In this document: positions 6,637 to 15,359 of the stretch, piece by piece
Layout of the letters: every line of letters starts with the position of its first letter
Numbering within the stretch: position 1 is the stretch's first letter
Source of the DNA: Alcanivorax sp. REN37
GTDB lineage: Bacteria > Pseudomonadota > Gammaproteobacteria > Pseudomonadales > Alcanivoracaceae
Direction of reading: 5' to 3'
Length of the DNA stretch: 64,000 nucleotides
NCBI RefSeq assembly: GCF_041102775.1
Contig: NZ_JBGCUO010000001.1
Location: forward strand, 1,984,001-2,048,000
Position numbers and translations under genes: made by a program
The notes under the pieces: generated by a model
What the model was told of the DNA's origin: nothing
Seen by the model: the letters and a program-made list of their open reading frames with translations, nothing else
Database searches by the model: none

Positions 6637-8724
6637 ATGACTTCAGTTTCCCTGGCCCGAGCCATCAGCACCGCGCTGCTGTGCGGCGCGTTGGCCACCC
6701 CGGCATGGGCCGCTCCGGCGGCCATGCCCACCGAAGCCTCGATCACCGCCAACCAGGCCACCGGCAAAGAATGGCCGTCGCACGGCTTCGATCACGCCGG
6801 TACGCGCTTCAGCCCGCTCACCCAGATCAGCCGCGACAACGTCGCCAAGCTGGGGCTGGCGTGGAGCTACGATTTGGAATCCACCCGCGGCGTCGAGGCC
6901 ACCCCGATCGTGGTCAACGGCGTCATGTACGTCACCGCGTCGTGGTCGGTAGTGCATGCGGTGGATGTGAAAACCGGCAAACGGCTGTGGTCGTTCGACC
7001 CTAAGGTGCCGCGTGAGCAAGCGTTCATGGCGTGCTGTGACGTGGTCAACCGCGGCGTCGCGGTACACGAGGGCAAGGTCTACGTCGGCACCCTGGACGG
7101 ACGCTTGGTGGCGATCGACGCCGCCAGCGGCAAGCGCCTGTGGGAGCAGGACACGGTGGAAGACCGCAGCCGCCCCTACACCATCACCGGCGCCCCGCGC
7201 GTGTTCCGTGGCAATGTCATCATCGGCAACGGCGGCGCCGAGTTCGGCGTGCGCGGCTACATCACCGCTTACGATGCTGCCACTGGCAAGGAGAAATGGC
7301 GCTGGTACACGGTACCGGGCGATCCGTCCAAACCGTTTGAAGACGCATCCATGGAAGCCGCAGCCAAAACCTGGGATCCGGCCGGCAAATGGTGGGAGAC
7401 CGGCGGTGGCGGCACGGTGTGGAACTCCATGGTGTTCGACCCCGAGCTGAACCTGATGTACATCGGCACCGGCAACGGCTCGCCCTGGAACCACCGCCTG
7501 CGTAGCCCGGCCGGGGGCGACAACCTGTACTTGGCGTCGATCGTGGCGCTGCGTCCGGACACCGGCGAGTACGTCTGGCACTACCAGGAAACCCCGGGCG
7601 ACAACTGGGACTACACCTCGGTGCAGGACCTGATCCTTGCCGACCTGACGCTGGACGGCAAACCGCGCAAGGTGGTGATGCACGCACCGAAGAACGGTTT
7701 CTTCTTCGTCATCGATCGAGTCACCGGCGAGTTCATCTCGGCGAAAAACTTTGTCGACGTGAACTGGACCAAAGGCTACGACGCCAATGGCCGGCCGATC
7801 GACGTGCCGGAAGCCCGCTCCGGGCAGCCCTATGACGCCATTCCGGGTCCGTTCGGCGCGCACAACTGGCATTCCATGTCGTACAGCCCGCAAACCGGCC
7901 TCGCCTACTTCCCGGCGCAAAACATTCCGCTCAACCTGTCCGCCGACACCAGCTGGAAAGGCTACGGCACCAACAAGCCCGGCCAGCCGATGAGCAATAT
8001 TGGCTGGAACCTGGGTACCGCGCTCAACGTCGAGGCGCCGACCAGCAAACCGTTCGGCCGCCTGTTGGCATGGGACCCGGTGAAGCAACAGGAGCGCTGG
8101 CGCTATGAACACGTGGCGCCGTGGAACGGCGGCACCCTCGCCACCGCCGGCAAGCTGGTATTCCAAGGCACCGCTGACGCACGCCTGATGGCGTTCGACG
8201 CCGACACCGGCAAGGTGCTGTGGCAATCCCCGATGGGCACAGGCGTGATCGCGGCGCCGGTGACCTATGAGGTGGATGGCGAGCAGTACGTGTCCATCGC
8301 CGCAGGTTGGGGCGGGGTCTTCGGTCAGTCCCAACGGGCATCCGAGAACAACACCCCGGGCACCGTCTACACCTTCAAGCTGAACGGCAAGGCGGCGATG
8401 CCGGCGTTCACCCAGCACCAGGCCGGCAACCTGCTGTCCGGGGTCAAATACGACCCGGCGCACGTGGAAGAAGGCACCGCGCTGTACGTCAGCAACTGCC
8501 TGTTCTGCCACGGTGTGCCCGGCGTCGACAAGGGCGGCAACCTGCCCAACCTTGGCTACGTGGACCGCATGTTCATCGAGAACCTGGATCGCTTCGTGTT
8601 CAACGGCCCGTTCACGTCACTGGGGATGCCGGACTTCACCGGCCGCCTGAGCGCCGAGGACGTGGAAAAGATCAAAGCCTTCATCCAAGGCACCGCTGAC
8701 GCCGTGCGGCCGCCACAACCCTGA
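6637..8724 (+). CDS. Quinohaemoprotein alcohol dehydrogenase (type II, PQQ plus haem c)
   Basis: 695 residues from ATG 6637 (GGAG 12 nt upstream; signal peptide ending AWA). A periplasmic enzyme oxidising alcohols with PQQ and passing electrons to an attached cytochrome c. The eight-bladed PQQ domain has the vicinal disulfide C133-C134, calcium ligands E202 and N280, and the catalytic Asp in GDNWDYT (D325). The residue two after it is Thr, not the Asp that marks lanthanide-dependent enzymes, so calcium is expected. The C-terminal domain has CLFCH (C621, C624, H625) and a GMPDF methionine ligand. The overall pattern resembles Comamonas quinohaemoprotein ethanol dehydrogenase. No PQQ biosynthesis gene is in the window. 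Haem attachment would need the Ccm system encoded nearby. Confidence 0.95.
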   Translation: MTSVSLARAISTALLCGALATPAWAAPAAMPTEASITANQATGKEWPSHGFDHAGTRFSPLTQISRDNVAKLGLAWSYDLESTRGVEATPIVVNGVMYVTASWSVVHAVDVKTGKRLWSFDPKVPREQAFMACCDVVNRGVAVHEGKVYVGTLDGRLVAIDAASGKRLWEQDTVEDRSRPYTITGAPRVFRGNVIIGNGGAEFGVRGYITAYDAATGKEKWRWYTVPGDPSKPFEDASMEAAAKTWDPAGKWWETGGGGTVWNSMVFDPELNLMYIGTGNGSPWNHRLRSPAGGDNLYLASIVALRPDTGEYVWHYQETPGDNWDYTSVQDLILADLTLDGKPRKVVMHAPKNGFFFVIDRVTGEFISAKNFVDVNWTKGYDANGRPIDVPEARSGQPYDAIPGPFGAHNWHSMSYSPQTGLAYFPAQNIPLNLSADTSWKGYGTNKPGQPMSNIGWNLGTALNVEAPTSKPFGRLLAWDPVKQQERWRYEHVAPWNGGTLATAGKLVFQGTADARLMAFDADTGKVLWQSPMGTGVIAAPVTYEVDGEQYVSIAAGWGGVFGQSQRASENNTPGTVYTFKLNGKAAMPAFTQHQAGNLLSGVKYDPAHVEEGTALYVSNCLFCHGVPGVDKGGNLPNLGYVDRMFIENLDRFVFNGPFTSLGMPDFTGRLSAEDVEKIKAFIQGTADAVRPPQP

Positions 8725-8733
8725 CCGAACAGC

Positions 8734-8763
8734 GCCCGGCGGCAACGCCGGGCGGCTTTTTTA
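8734..8763 (+). terminator. Terminator after the alcohol dehydrogenase gene
   Basis: GCCCGGCG, loop GCAA, CGCCGGGC, then GGCTTTTTT; an 8-bp perfect GC stem 9 nt after the stop. Confidence 0.9.
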
Positions 8764-9462
8764 CCGCAGCAACAGTCTCGCTGTAGCGCCCCTCCCTTCC
8801 TTTGCTCGCCGACGCCCGACTCCATTCCAGATGCGCTTGCCTGCGCCACCGCCGCCGTGGGCGTACGCACTAGGCCCAGTCCGCAGCAGCCATATCGCTA
8901 GCTGTTTTTCCATTCCCAGTTACCTGCCGCTGCCGCGCGCCATTGCAGCGCCTTGGGCTGCCCCATCATGCCGATCACCGCGCGGGCTGCTGAGACGATA
9001 GCTGCGCTGCTTTACAGGTCAGATCGGAAATCGCGGCGTGCGCAGCAGCGCCACGTCAACCGGATTCAGCCTCGGCCCATTGAGCTTGCCCGCTGCGTGA
9101 TGATCGACACCGGAAAAGCTTCACGGGGCAGCCCCTCGGTCGAGCCGTGCGCAGCCGCTACAGCATCGAGCAAGATGACGATAATGGCTGCCGCATCGAG
9201 GCTGTCATCGGACCGGCCATGCATTCCCAGCGGGACACCGATCCAACGCGTTGAGGTCCGCGACCTGCTTCCACGGCAGGGCTTCGACCACGCCCCTCTT
9301 GGGCCGCTTTCACTGCCTCGCCAACAGCTCAGCCGAGCCCCCTGCCCGTCCCTTTCGGTACCGCTGGCGAGCCACCAATCACTCAGTGCCACACTTCCGT
9401 TCGCAGATGCCAAAGCCTGCGGCCCGCCACAGAGCCGGCGACACTCCCGCCCACAGCACCCA
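8764..9462. other. Gene-free region of about 700 bp
   Basis: I see no convincing gene here. Open frames exist on both strands (for example 8953 onward on plus and 9066-9413 on minus) but they lack a plausible ribosome-binding site, recognisable motifs or a natural amino-acid composition, and they overlap one another. No repeat, tRNA or inverted-repeat end was found. Confidence 0.5.
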
Positions 9463-9496
9463 CCAACAAAAACGCCCGGTGCAAGGCACCGGGCGT
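9463..9496 (-). terminator. Terminator closing the ccmABCDE operon
   Basis: On the minus strand an 11-bp perfect stem (9486-9496 with 9472-9482, loop CTT) is followed by TTTTTGTTGG, 22 nt after the ccmE stop. It indicates that the operon ends here without ccmFGHI. Confidence 0.9.
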
Positions 9497-9517
9497 CGGT
9501 TGGAACCGGACAGCCGC

Positions 9518-9970
9518 TCAGCTGGCGCTGGGCTTGGCCCCCGGATGGCCGGAGCGCTCCAGCGCTTTCTGGACTTCCGGCGGCATGTAGTTCTCATCGT
9601 GCTTGGCCAGCACTTCGCGGGCCTCGAAGCGGTTTGCCGTCACCAGCGTGCCGTTGGCGACAATGCCCTGACCTTCTTTGAACAGGTCCGGCAGGATGCC
9701 CTCGTACACCACCGTCAGCATGGCGCCGCCGTCAGCCACATCGAAGGACACTTTCAGGCTTTCCGGGTCGCGGCGCACGGTACCCGGCACCACCAAACCA
9801 CCCACGCGGATGCGCTGGCCGACTTCCACTTCGCCATCGGCAATCTGCTGCGGCGAGTAGAACATGTTGATGTTGGAGGACAGCGCGTACAGCAGCAGTC
9901 CCACCGCCACCGAGAGCCCGGCCAAGGCACCGATAATGATCAGCAGTCGCTGTCGACGGACAGGGTTCAT
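9518..9970 (-). CDS. ccmE: Cytochrome c maturation haem chaperone CcmE
   Basis: 150 residues. A periplasmic haem chaperone anchored by one N-terminal membrane helix (about residues 8-29). It binds haem covalently through H124, in the LAKHDENY motif, with Y128 as axial ligand, and hands it to the CcmF/CcmH ligase. The OB-fold core and the VGGLVVPGTV segment are typical; a short Pro/Ala/Ser tail follows. It overlaps the end of ccmD by 4 nt (ATGA). It is the last gene of the operon. Confidence 0.95.
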   Translation of the reverse strand: MNPVRRQRLLIIIGALAGLSVAVGLLLYALSSNINMFYSPQQIADGEVEVGQRIRVGGLVVPGTVRRDPESLKVSFDVADGGAMLTVVYEGILPDLFKEGQGIVANGTLVTANRFEAREVLAKHDENYMPPEVQKALERSGHPGAKPSAS

Positions 9971-10155
9971 GGTTTCTCCCGCATGGCTTGTTGACGTTCA
10001 AGTTGACGTCGGATGTCACGCCGCACCGCACGGCCGCGCGCCAACGCCCAAATCACATTGGCGGCGATCAGTGCCGCCCCTAGCCCGAAGGCGCTCCACA
10101 CGTAGGGGCCGTGGCCGTTCATTTGCCACAGCGCCTGTAACGATTCGAAGTACAT
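9967..10155 (-). CDS. ccmD: Haem exporter protein CcmD
   Basis: 62 residues from ATG 10155, which overlaps the ccmC stop by one base (ATGA). A small inner-membrane protein with one helix (about residues 16-37), preceded by the conserved NGHGPYVWSAFG segment and followed by an Arg-rich cytoplasmic tail (RRDIRRQLERQQ). It is needed for release of holo-CcmE from the CcmABC complex. A longer reading with an upstream start adds 15 residues inside ccmC and is not favoured. Confidence 0.92.
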   Translation of the reverse strand: MYFESLQALWQMNGHGPYVWSAFGLGAALIAANVIWALARGRAVRRDIRRQLERQQAMREKP

Positions 10156-11084
10156 CAGCGCACCTCCTCGGCCACCCAAGCACTGCGGCGCTCGCGCCAC
10201 AGCACCTCAGTACGGATGCGGATCAGCACCGTCACCGCGAACAGGAAATAGATGCCGAACATGGACAGCAGCAGTGGCGTTTGCATGCTCGGATGGATGG
10301 CACTGCCGGCGGCACCGAACGCCTTCATCGACGCTGGCTGGTGCAAGCTGAACCACCAGTCCACCGAGTAACGCACCACCACCACGTTGATGATACCCAC
10401 CAACGCCAGCAACGCCGCCGCACGACCCGCTTGGCGCGGATCACTGATGGCGTTATGCAGCACGATGATGCCGAGATACATGAAGAACAGGATCAGCATC
10501 GAGGTCAGCCGCGCCTCCCACACCCAGTAGGTGCCCCAGGTCGGCTTGCCCCAGATGGCACCGGTGATCAGCGCCACTGCCGCCATCACTGCGCCAAACG
10601 GCGCAATTGCTTTGATCGCCACCTCAGCCATTTTCAGCCGCCACACCAGCGCCACCACGCCGGCCACCGCCATGGCGGAATAGCCCATCAGCGCAGCACT
10701 GGCCGCCGGCACATGGATGTAGATGATGCGGTAGCTGTTGCCCTGCTCCCAATGCTCCGGAGCGAACACCAGCCCCCACACCAGACCGGTCAGCGTCAGC
10801 CCGGCGGCGATCGCCACCAGCCACGGCAGCCAACGACCGCTCTTCTGGTAGAAATAGCGCGGTGACGCCAACTGGTGATACCAGCGCACCAAGCCGTTCC
10901 AATACCATTGCGGCCGCTTGAGAGCGCCGAGGTAGAACGCCATCGCCAGCAGCCAGCCACCGCCAAGCCAGGTCAGGCGAATGGTTTCGCTCACCGACCA
11001 AAAGCGGTATCCGAGCGCCACCAGCAGCAGGCCCAGCACCGCACTGATCCAGAAATGGCGCGGCAGTTGTTTCGAGTGTGTCAT
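10155..11084 (-). CDS. ccmC: Haem exporter/transfer protein CcmC with N-terminal extension
   Basis: 309 residues from ATG 11084 (AGGGCGAG upstream). The part from about residue 65 on matches E. coli CcmC end to end (about 245 residues): six membrane helices, two periplasmic histidines (YIHVPAA and the VDWW...LHQ loop) and the tryptophan-rich WGKPTWGTYWVWEARLT, where the usual WVWDAR is WVWEAR. CcmC loads haem onto CcmE. The first 64 residues form two further hydrophobic segments not present in canonical CcmC. A TTG at 10892, aligned with the E. coli start and preceded by TTGGAACGGC, could instead give a standard-length protein. Which start is used cannot be decided by eye. Confidence 0.9.
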   Translation of the reverse strand: MTHSKQLPRHFWISAVLGLLLVALGYRFWSVSETIRLTWLGGGWLLAMAFYLGALKRPQWYWNGLVRWYHQLASPRYFYQKSGRWLPWLVAIAAGLTLTGLVWGLVFAPEHWEQGNSYRIIYIHVPAASAALMGYSAMAVAGVVALVWRLKMAEVAIKAIAPFGAVMAAVALITGAIWGKPTWGTYWVWEARLTSMLILFFMYLGIIVLHNAISDPRQAGRAAALLALVGIINVVVVRYSVDWWFSLHQPASMKAFGAAGSAIHPSMQTPLLLSMFGIYFLFAVTVLIRIRTEVLWRERRSAWVAEEVR

Positions 11085-11117
11085 CGTTATTGTCTCGCCC
11101 TGCGACAGTTGCAACCG

Positions 11118-11789
11118 TCAATCACCGCTGGTGATGCGCAGCCCCAGCGCCACCGCGAACGGGCCAACGCTTACTGCCACCGCCAACATCGCTCCCAGCA
11201 ACGCCAGGATGCCTTCCACGGCCATGCCGTCCATGGCGTAGCCCACCGCACCGGCACCGAACACCAGCACCGGCACGAACAGCGGCAGCACCAGCAGCGC
11301 CAGCAGGAAGCCGCTGCGCCGGGCACTGACCGTCAGCGCCGCACCGATGGCGCCAATCACCGTCAGCGTCGGCGTGCCGAGCAGCAGTGACAGCACCAGC
11401 ACTTTCAGCGCCTCCACCGGCAGCTGCAGCATGTAGCCTAGCAGCGGCGCCACCAGCACCAATGGCAAACCACCTAGCAACCAATGTGCCAGCAACCGCG
11501 CCAGCACCGGCACATACAAATGACCCGGCGCCACCAGCAGTTGTTCCAGCGCGCCGCATTCTTCATCGCGGCGGAACAATCCCTCCAGCGACAGCATCAC
11601 CGCCAGCAGCGCCGCCACCCAGACCACGCCGGGCGCCAACACGCGCAGCAACTCCGGCGCCGGGGTCAGCGCCAGCGGGAACAGGCTGGTGACCACCGCA
11701 AAGAAGAACAACGGATTGATGATCTCGCCCGGCGCGCGCAGCCCGAGCAACAGTTCTCGCCGCAGCAACGGCAACAGGATTCCGCTCAT
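11118..11789 (-). CDS. ccmB: Haem exporter permease CcmB
   Basis: 223 residues, the normal length. An inner-membrane permease with six predicted helices that pairs with CcmA as an ABC-type complex releasing haem-loaded CcmE from CcmC. The N-terminal LLRRELLLGLRAPGEIINPL and FRRDEECGALEQLLVAP are family hallmarks. It overlaps ccmA by 4 nt at its start, and ends 33 nt before the chosen ccmC ATG. Confidence 0.94.
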   Translation of the reverse strand: MSGILLPLLRRELLLGLRAPGEIINPLFFFAVVTSLFPLALTPAPELLRVLAPGVVWVAALLAVMLSLEGLFRRDEECGALEQLLVAPGHLYVPVLARLLAHWLLGGLPLVLVAPLLGYMLQLPVEALKVLVLSLLLGTPTLTVIGAIGAALTVSARRSGFLLALLVLPLFVPVLVFGAGAVGYAMDGMAVEGILALLGAMLAVAVSVGPFAVALGLRITSGD

Positions 11790-12445
11790 GCCGCCGCTCC
11801 AGCACGCAGCACCTGTGGCCGCGCCGCGCCCAGATGCACTTGATGGATGTCACCGGCGAGTCGGTGGTGCGAGGTGTAGATCACCAACCCACCAGCTGCG
11901 GCATGGGCGCGCAGTTGCTGTTCCAGCAGCGCCACGCCGTCCAGATCAATGGCGGTGAATGGCTCATCCAACACCCACACTGGCTTGCCCGGCAGCCACA
12001 ACCGCGCCAGCGCCACGCGCCGTTTCTGGCCCGCCGACAGGCTACCCACCAGCGCATCTTCGAACCCGCGCAAGCCCACCGCCGCCAGCGCTGCCGGCAG
12101 CAGCGTCGCATCCTGCTGGTGGATGGCACACAAAGCACGCAGGTTTTCCAAGGCCGTCAGCTCGTCACGCAGACCCGGGCGGTGGCCCAGATACAGCAAA
12201 CCATCGCGGCCCTGGCGGTGATGGCAGCCGGGCAACTGCCAGCGCACCTCACCCTCATAGAAACCGTGCAACCCCACCAGCACTCGCAGCAGCGTGGTCT
12301 TGCCGGCACCGTTGGCACCGGCCACCTGCCAGATCTCGCCGGCAGAAGCGGTCAGCGACAGCTGCGAAAACAGCAGACGGTCATCCCGTTCACAGGACAG
12401 AGCGTCCAAGGTCAGCAACGGCGGGGGCAGATCAGCGGCGGTCAC
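11786..12445 (-). CDS. ccmA: Cytochrome c maturation ATP-binding protein CcmA
   Basis: 219 residues. The cytoplasmic ATPase of the CcmABCD complex. Walker A is GANGAGKTT (about residues 43-51), the signature is LSAGQKRRVALARLW, and Walker B is VWVLDEPFTAID. It is the first gene of the minus-strand operon and is divergent from the metal-efflux operon across 185 bp. The family assignment over other ABC ATPases is supported by the downstream ccmBCDE. Confidence 0.94.
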   Translation of the reverse strand: MTAADLPPPLLTLDALSCERDDRLLFSQLSLTASAGEIWQVAGANGAGKTTLLRVLVGLHGFYEGEVRWQLPGCHHRQGRDGLLYLGHRPGLRDELTALENLRALCAIHQQDATLLPAALAAVGLRGFEDALVGSLSAGQKRRVALARLWLPGKPVWVLDEPFTAIDLDGVALLEQQLRAHAAAGGLVIYTSHHRLAGDIHQVHLGAARPQVLRAGAAA

Positions 12446-12630
12446 GGCGTCTCGCAGGTCAGGGCGTCAGAAAACCGCCGGAGTATAGCACGCTGTGGCG
12501 CCACGGCAGCCGCCGGCACGCGACGTGACAGCCACGGAACTGTGCGGCACCATGGCGGTCTTTATCAGGCAGTGACGCGGCCCCCGCCGTGTTCGTCAAG
12601 GCGCATCGCCGCGCCAGAACAGGACAACCA

Positions 12631-12939
12631 ATGCTGTTGCGTGGTCTCGGATTACTGATGTGTGTGCTGGTGGCATGGCAGTCGTTGCATGCCATCGCGG
12701 ACCGTCATGTCAGTCACAGTCACCACAGCGCCGAATGGTCGAGCCCAGTCAGCGTCGATGCCGCCACCGCAGACAGCGACCACAGCGGCCACCACCATTG
12801 TTGCCCCACCCATGCCCCGGCGATTCCGGTGGCATTGCTGACTACCGAGGCCAGCCTGCCACTGCTGCCGCGGGCGCACGGCGACGGCGATCCACGCTGG
12901 CGCAACGACCGTCTCGATCGACCCCCCACCCACTTCTGA
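12631..12939 (+). CDS. Small His-rich periplasmic protein, CzcI-like
   Basis: 102 residues from ATG 12631 (AGGACAACC upstream). An N-terminal hydrophobic stretch (about residues 1-20) looks like a signal peptide or anchor. The rest is rich in metal-binding residues: HVSHSHHS and HSGHHHCCPTH. Small proteins of this kind (CzcI) precede czcCBA in several bacteria and are thought to bind metal or modulate the operon in the periplasm. Its position 60 bp before czcC supports this. The similarity is compositional and positional, not residue by residue, so the name CzcI is withheld as symbol. Confidence 0.6.
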   Translation: MLLRGLGLLMCVLVAWQSLHAIADRHVSHSHHSAEWSSPVSVDAATADSDHSGHHHCCPTHAPAIPVALLTTEASLPLLPRAHGDGDPRWRNDRLDRPPTHF

Positions 12940-12999
12940 TCACACCACTGTCCGGCACGGTTAGCCCGTGCTGTCCTTTGCTTGATCGGAGTGCATTCC

Positions 13000-14235
13000 A
13001 TGTTCCATCCCGTTATGCGGCGCTGTGCCGCCGTGGCGGCGTGTCTAGCATTGCTGGGCCCGGCCCCGGCGCTGGCCGCCCCATTCCAACAATGGCTCGA
13101 CCAGCAGTTGCGCCAACATCCAGCCATGACCGCCGCCGAACGCCTGCGTGATGCCGGCGACGCCGAGGCCGACGATCTGTCCCGGCCGCGCTACAACCCC
13201 GACCTCACCAGCCAGTACGAGCGCGAAGGCGACGCCAACAACTACCGCATCGGCCTGTCGCAGACCATTGATGTGTGGGGCAAGCGCCGCGGCGCCGAGC
13301 ACGTCGCCCAGGCCACCCGCGATAGCGCGGCGCTGGTCTACGCCGAGCGCTGGGCGCAGCGCCGCACCGACGCCCTGCAGGCGTTAGTGGCCTGGCGGGC
13401 CGCCGCCCAGCGGGCGGAGTTGGCCGCAGAGCAAGAACAACAACTCGGCACCTTGCTCAGCGACATTGAACGCCGCCGTCAGGTGGGCGACCTCGGCGCC
13501 GCCGACAGTGCCCTGGCGACCTTATCCAGCGCCCGGGTGCTGGCCGACACCGCCGCCGTGCAGGCGGAACTGGGCCGCAGCGAAATGGAGCTGCAGGCAC
13601 TGCTGCCGGCGTTCTCGCCCACGGCACCGGTACCAATTCCCGACGCGCTCTGGTCGCTGCCAGCCGCCGAGCACGCCAGCGCTGCATCGCAGCATCCGCG
13701 CCTCTTAGCCGCCCGCGCCCAATGGCAGCAGTTGCAGCAGCTGGCCCAACAGGCGCGGCGCGAGTACCGCGCCGACCCCACCGTCGGACTCAACGCCGGC
13801 CGCTCCGGCGACGACAGCGTGATCGGTGTGGAAGTGTCGATCCCACTCAACCTGCGCGACCGCTATAGCGCCCGTCAGCGGCTGGCAGACCAGCAAGCGC
13901 TGGCGGCGGAAGCCGACTACCAAAGTCTGGAGCGCGAACTGCAGTTTGCCGCGGCGGCGGCGGCCAGCGCCCGTGATCGCTACCGCGAACGGCTCGATCA
14001 ATGGCAGCAACGGGTGGCGGCGCCGTTGGCGCGCAGCGCCACCCTGCTGCACCGCCAATGGCAACAAGGCGACCTGTCCACCGCCGACTACCTGCAGGCC
14101 TTGCAGCAACGGCGCGAGGGCCTGCAAGCCGGCATCGAGCTGGAAGCCGCCTGGCACACCGCTTACCTGGACTGGCTGCGCGACAGCGGCCAGCTGGACG
14201 CCGCCCTGGCGGCACTCACCGAACAAGGACTCTGA
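13000..14235 (+). CDS. czcC: Outer-membrane efflux protein CzcC (TolC family)
   Basis: 411 residues from ATG 13000, preceded by CGGAG and followed by a signal peptide ending ALAA. The TolC-type outer-membrane channel of a heavy-metal RND pump; two repeated halves of long, Ala/Gln/Arg-rich helices form the periplasmic tunnel. IGLSQTIDVWGKR and VIGVEVSIPLNLRDR are the paired strand-turn segments seen in CzcC proteins. The gene lies between the czcI-like gene and czcB (2 bp gap), so the set czcICBA is co-transcribed. Confidence 0.9.
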   Translation: MFHPVMRRCAAVAACLALLGPAPALAAPFQQWLDQQLRQHPAMTAAERLRDAGDAEADDLSRPRYNPDLTSQYEREGDANNYRIGLSQTIDVWGKRRGAEHVAQATRDSAALVYAERWAQRRTDALQALVAWRAAAQRAELAAEQEQQLGTLLSDIERRRQVGDLGAADSALATLSSARVLADTAAVQAELGRSEMELQALLPAFSPTAPVPIPDALWSLPAAEHASAASQHPRLLAARAQWQQLQQLAQQARREYRADPTVGLNAGRSGDDSVIGVEVSIPLNLRDRYSARQRLADQQALAAEADYQSLERELQFAAAAAASARDRYRERLDQWQQRVAAPLARSATLLHRQWQQGDLSTADYLQALQQRREGLQAGIELEAAWHTAYLDWLRDSGQLDAALAALTEQGL

Positions 14236-14237
14236 CC

Positions 14238-15347
14238 ATGAACGCTTCTCTGTTTCTGCTGCCGCTGTTGCTGCTGGCGCTGCCGGCCGCCGCCCACGGA
14301 CCGGCAGCCGCCGACAACGCTGACACCAACACGGTTGACGATGATCACGAGGGCATCACGCTCAGCGCTACCCAGCAGCAACTGGCAGGCATCCGCCTGC
14401 GCACGCTGACTGCCGCACCGGCGGCCTACCAATGGCGCTTGCCCGCGGAGCTGACCGCGAACGCCTACACCCGCTTCCAGATCACCCCGCGCGTGGCCTC
14501 GGTGGTGGTGCGCCGTCATGTCTCGCTGGGTGATGAGGTCGACAGTGGCGCCGCGCTGGTGACGCTGTTCAGTGATGAGGTGGCCAGTGCTCAAGGCGCT
14601 TACCGAGTGGCCGAGGCCGAGCAGCGCCGCGTGCAACAACTGGGGCGCGCCACCGTCGGCGAGCGCCGCGCGGTGGAAGCACAAGTGGCGTTGGAGGCGG
14701 CACGCGGGCGGTTGCAGGCATTTGGTCTGACCGCGGCGCAGTGGTCTGGCCGCGGCACGCTGGGCGAGTACACCCTGACAGCCCCCAGCGCCGGCCGCGT
14801 GATCAGCGACGACTTCGTACAAGGTCAGCAAGTGGCGCCCGGCAGCGCACTGCTGGAGCTGGCGGATGAGCAAACGCTGTGGGCGTTGGCACAGTTGCCG
14901 CCCGGCGTCGCCCACGACTGGCCCGCGGCGGTGGAGGCGGAGGTAAGCGTCAACGGCATCACGGTGCCAGCGCAGCTGCTGCAAGTGGCACACCTGATCG
15001 ACCCGGTGACCCGCACCCAAGTGGCGCGTTTCAGTCTGACCAACCCGGACCATCGCCTGCATCCCGGCCAATTCGCGCAGGTCAGCGTGCGCTACACGCT
15101 GCCGGAACCGGTCCTGACCGTGCCGGACAGCGCCTTGATGCGTGACGCCGACGGCCAATGGCAGGTGTTCATCGAAGCCGCCGACGAGCCCGGCTCGTTC
15201 CGCGCGGTGCCGGTGACGTTGGGGCCACGGCTGGGCGACCGCCAAGTGGTGGAAGGCCCGCTGGACGGCCAGCGGGTGGTCTGGGAAGGCGCGTTCTTTG
15301 TCGCCTCGGAAGCCGCTAAGGGCGACTTCGATCCCCACAACCACTGA
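14238..15347 (+). CDS. czcB: Heavy-metal RND efflux periplasmic adaptor CzcB
   Basis: 369 residues from ATG 14238, 2 bp after the czcC stop. A membrane-fusion protein linking the RND pump to the outer-membrane channel; the N-terminal signal sequence ends AAAH. A lipoyl-like domain (VVVRRHVSLGDEVDSGAALVT), a helical hairpin and beta-barrel domains follow in the usual order. His residues at the extreme C-terminus (DFDPHNH) and an acidic-histidine stretch early on (DDDHEG) might bind metal. Longer frames reaching upstream overlap czcC and are not favoured. Confidence 0.9.
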   Translation: MNASLFLLPLLLLALPAAAHGPAAADNADTNTVDDDHEGITLSATQQQLAGIRLRTLTAAPAAYQWRLPAELTANAYTRFQITPRVASVVVRRHVSLGDEVDSGAALVTLFSDEVASAQGAYRVAEAEQRRVQQLGRATVGERRAVEAQVALEAARGRLQAFGLTAAQWSGRGTLGEYTLTAPSAGRVISDDFVQGQQVAPGSALLELADEQTLWALAQLPPGVAHDWPAAVEAEVSVNGITVPAQLLQVAHLIDPVTRTQVARFSLTNPDHRLHPGQFAQVSVRYTLPEPVLTVPDSALMRDADGQWQVFIEAADEPGSFRAVPVTLGPRLGDRQVVEGPLDGQRVVWEGAFFVASEAAKGDFDPHNH

Positions 15348-15359
15348 CCGGAGCGCCCC

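Noticed and set aside
6643-8511. 622-codon minus-strand open frame
   Set aside because: It is antisense to the alcohol dehydrogenase, whose domains and codon use are beyond doubt; high GC creates long antisense frames.
8953-9681. Long plus-strand open frame of 242 codons after the alcohol dehydrogenase gene
   Set aside because: Low-information composition, no ribosome-binding site or motifs, and it runs into the antisense of ccmE.
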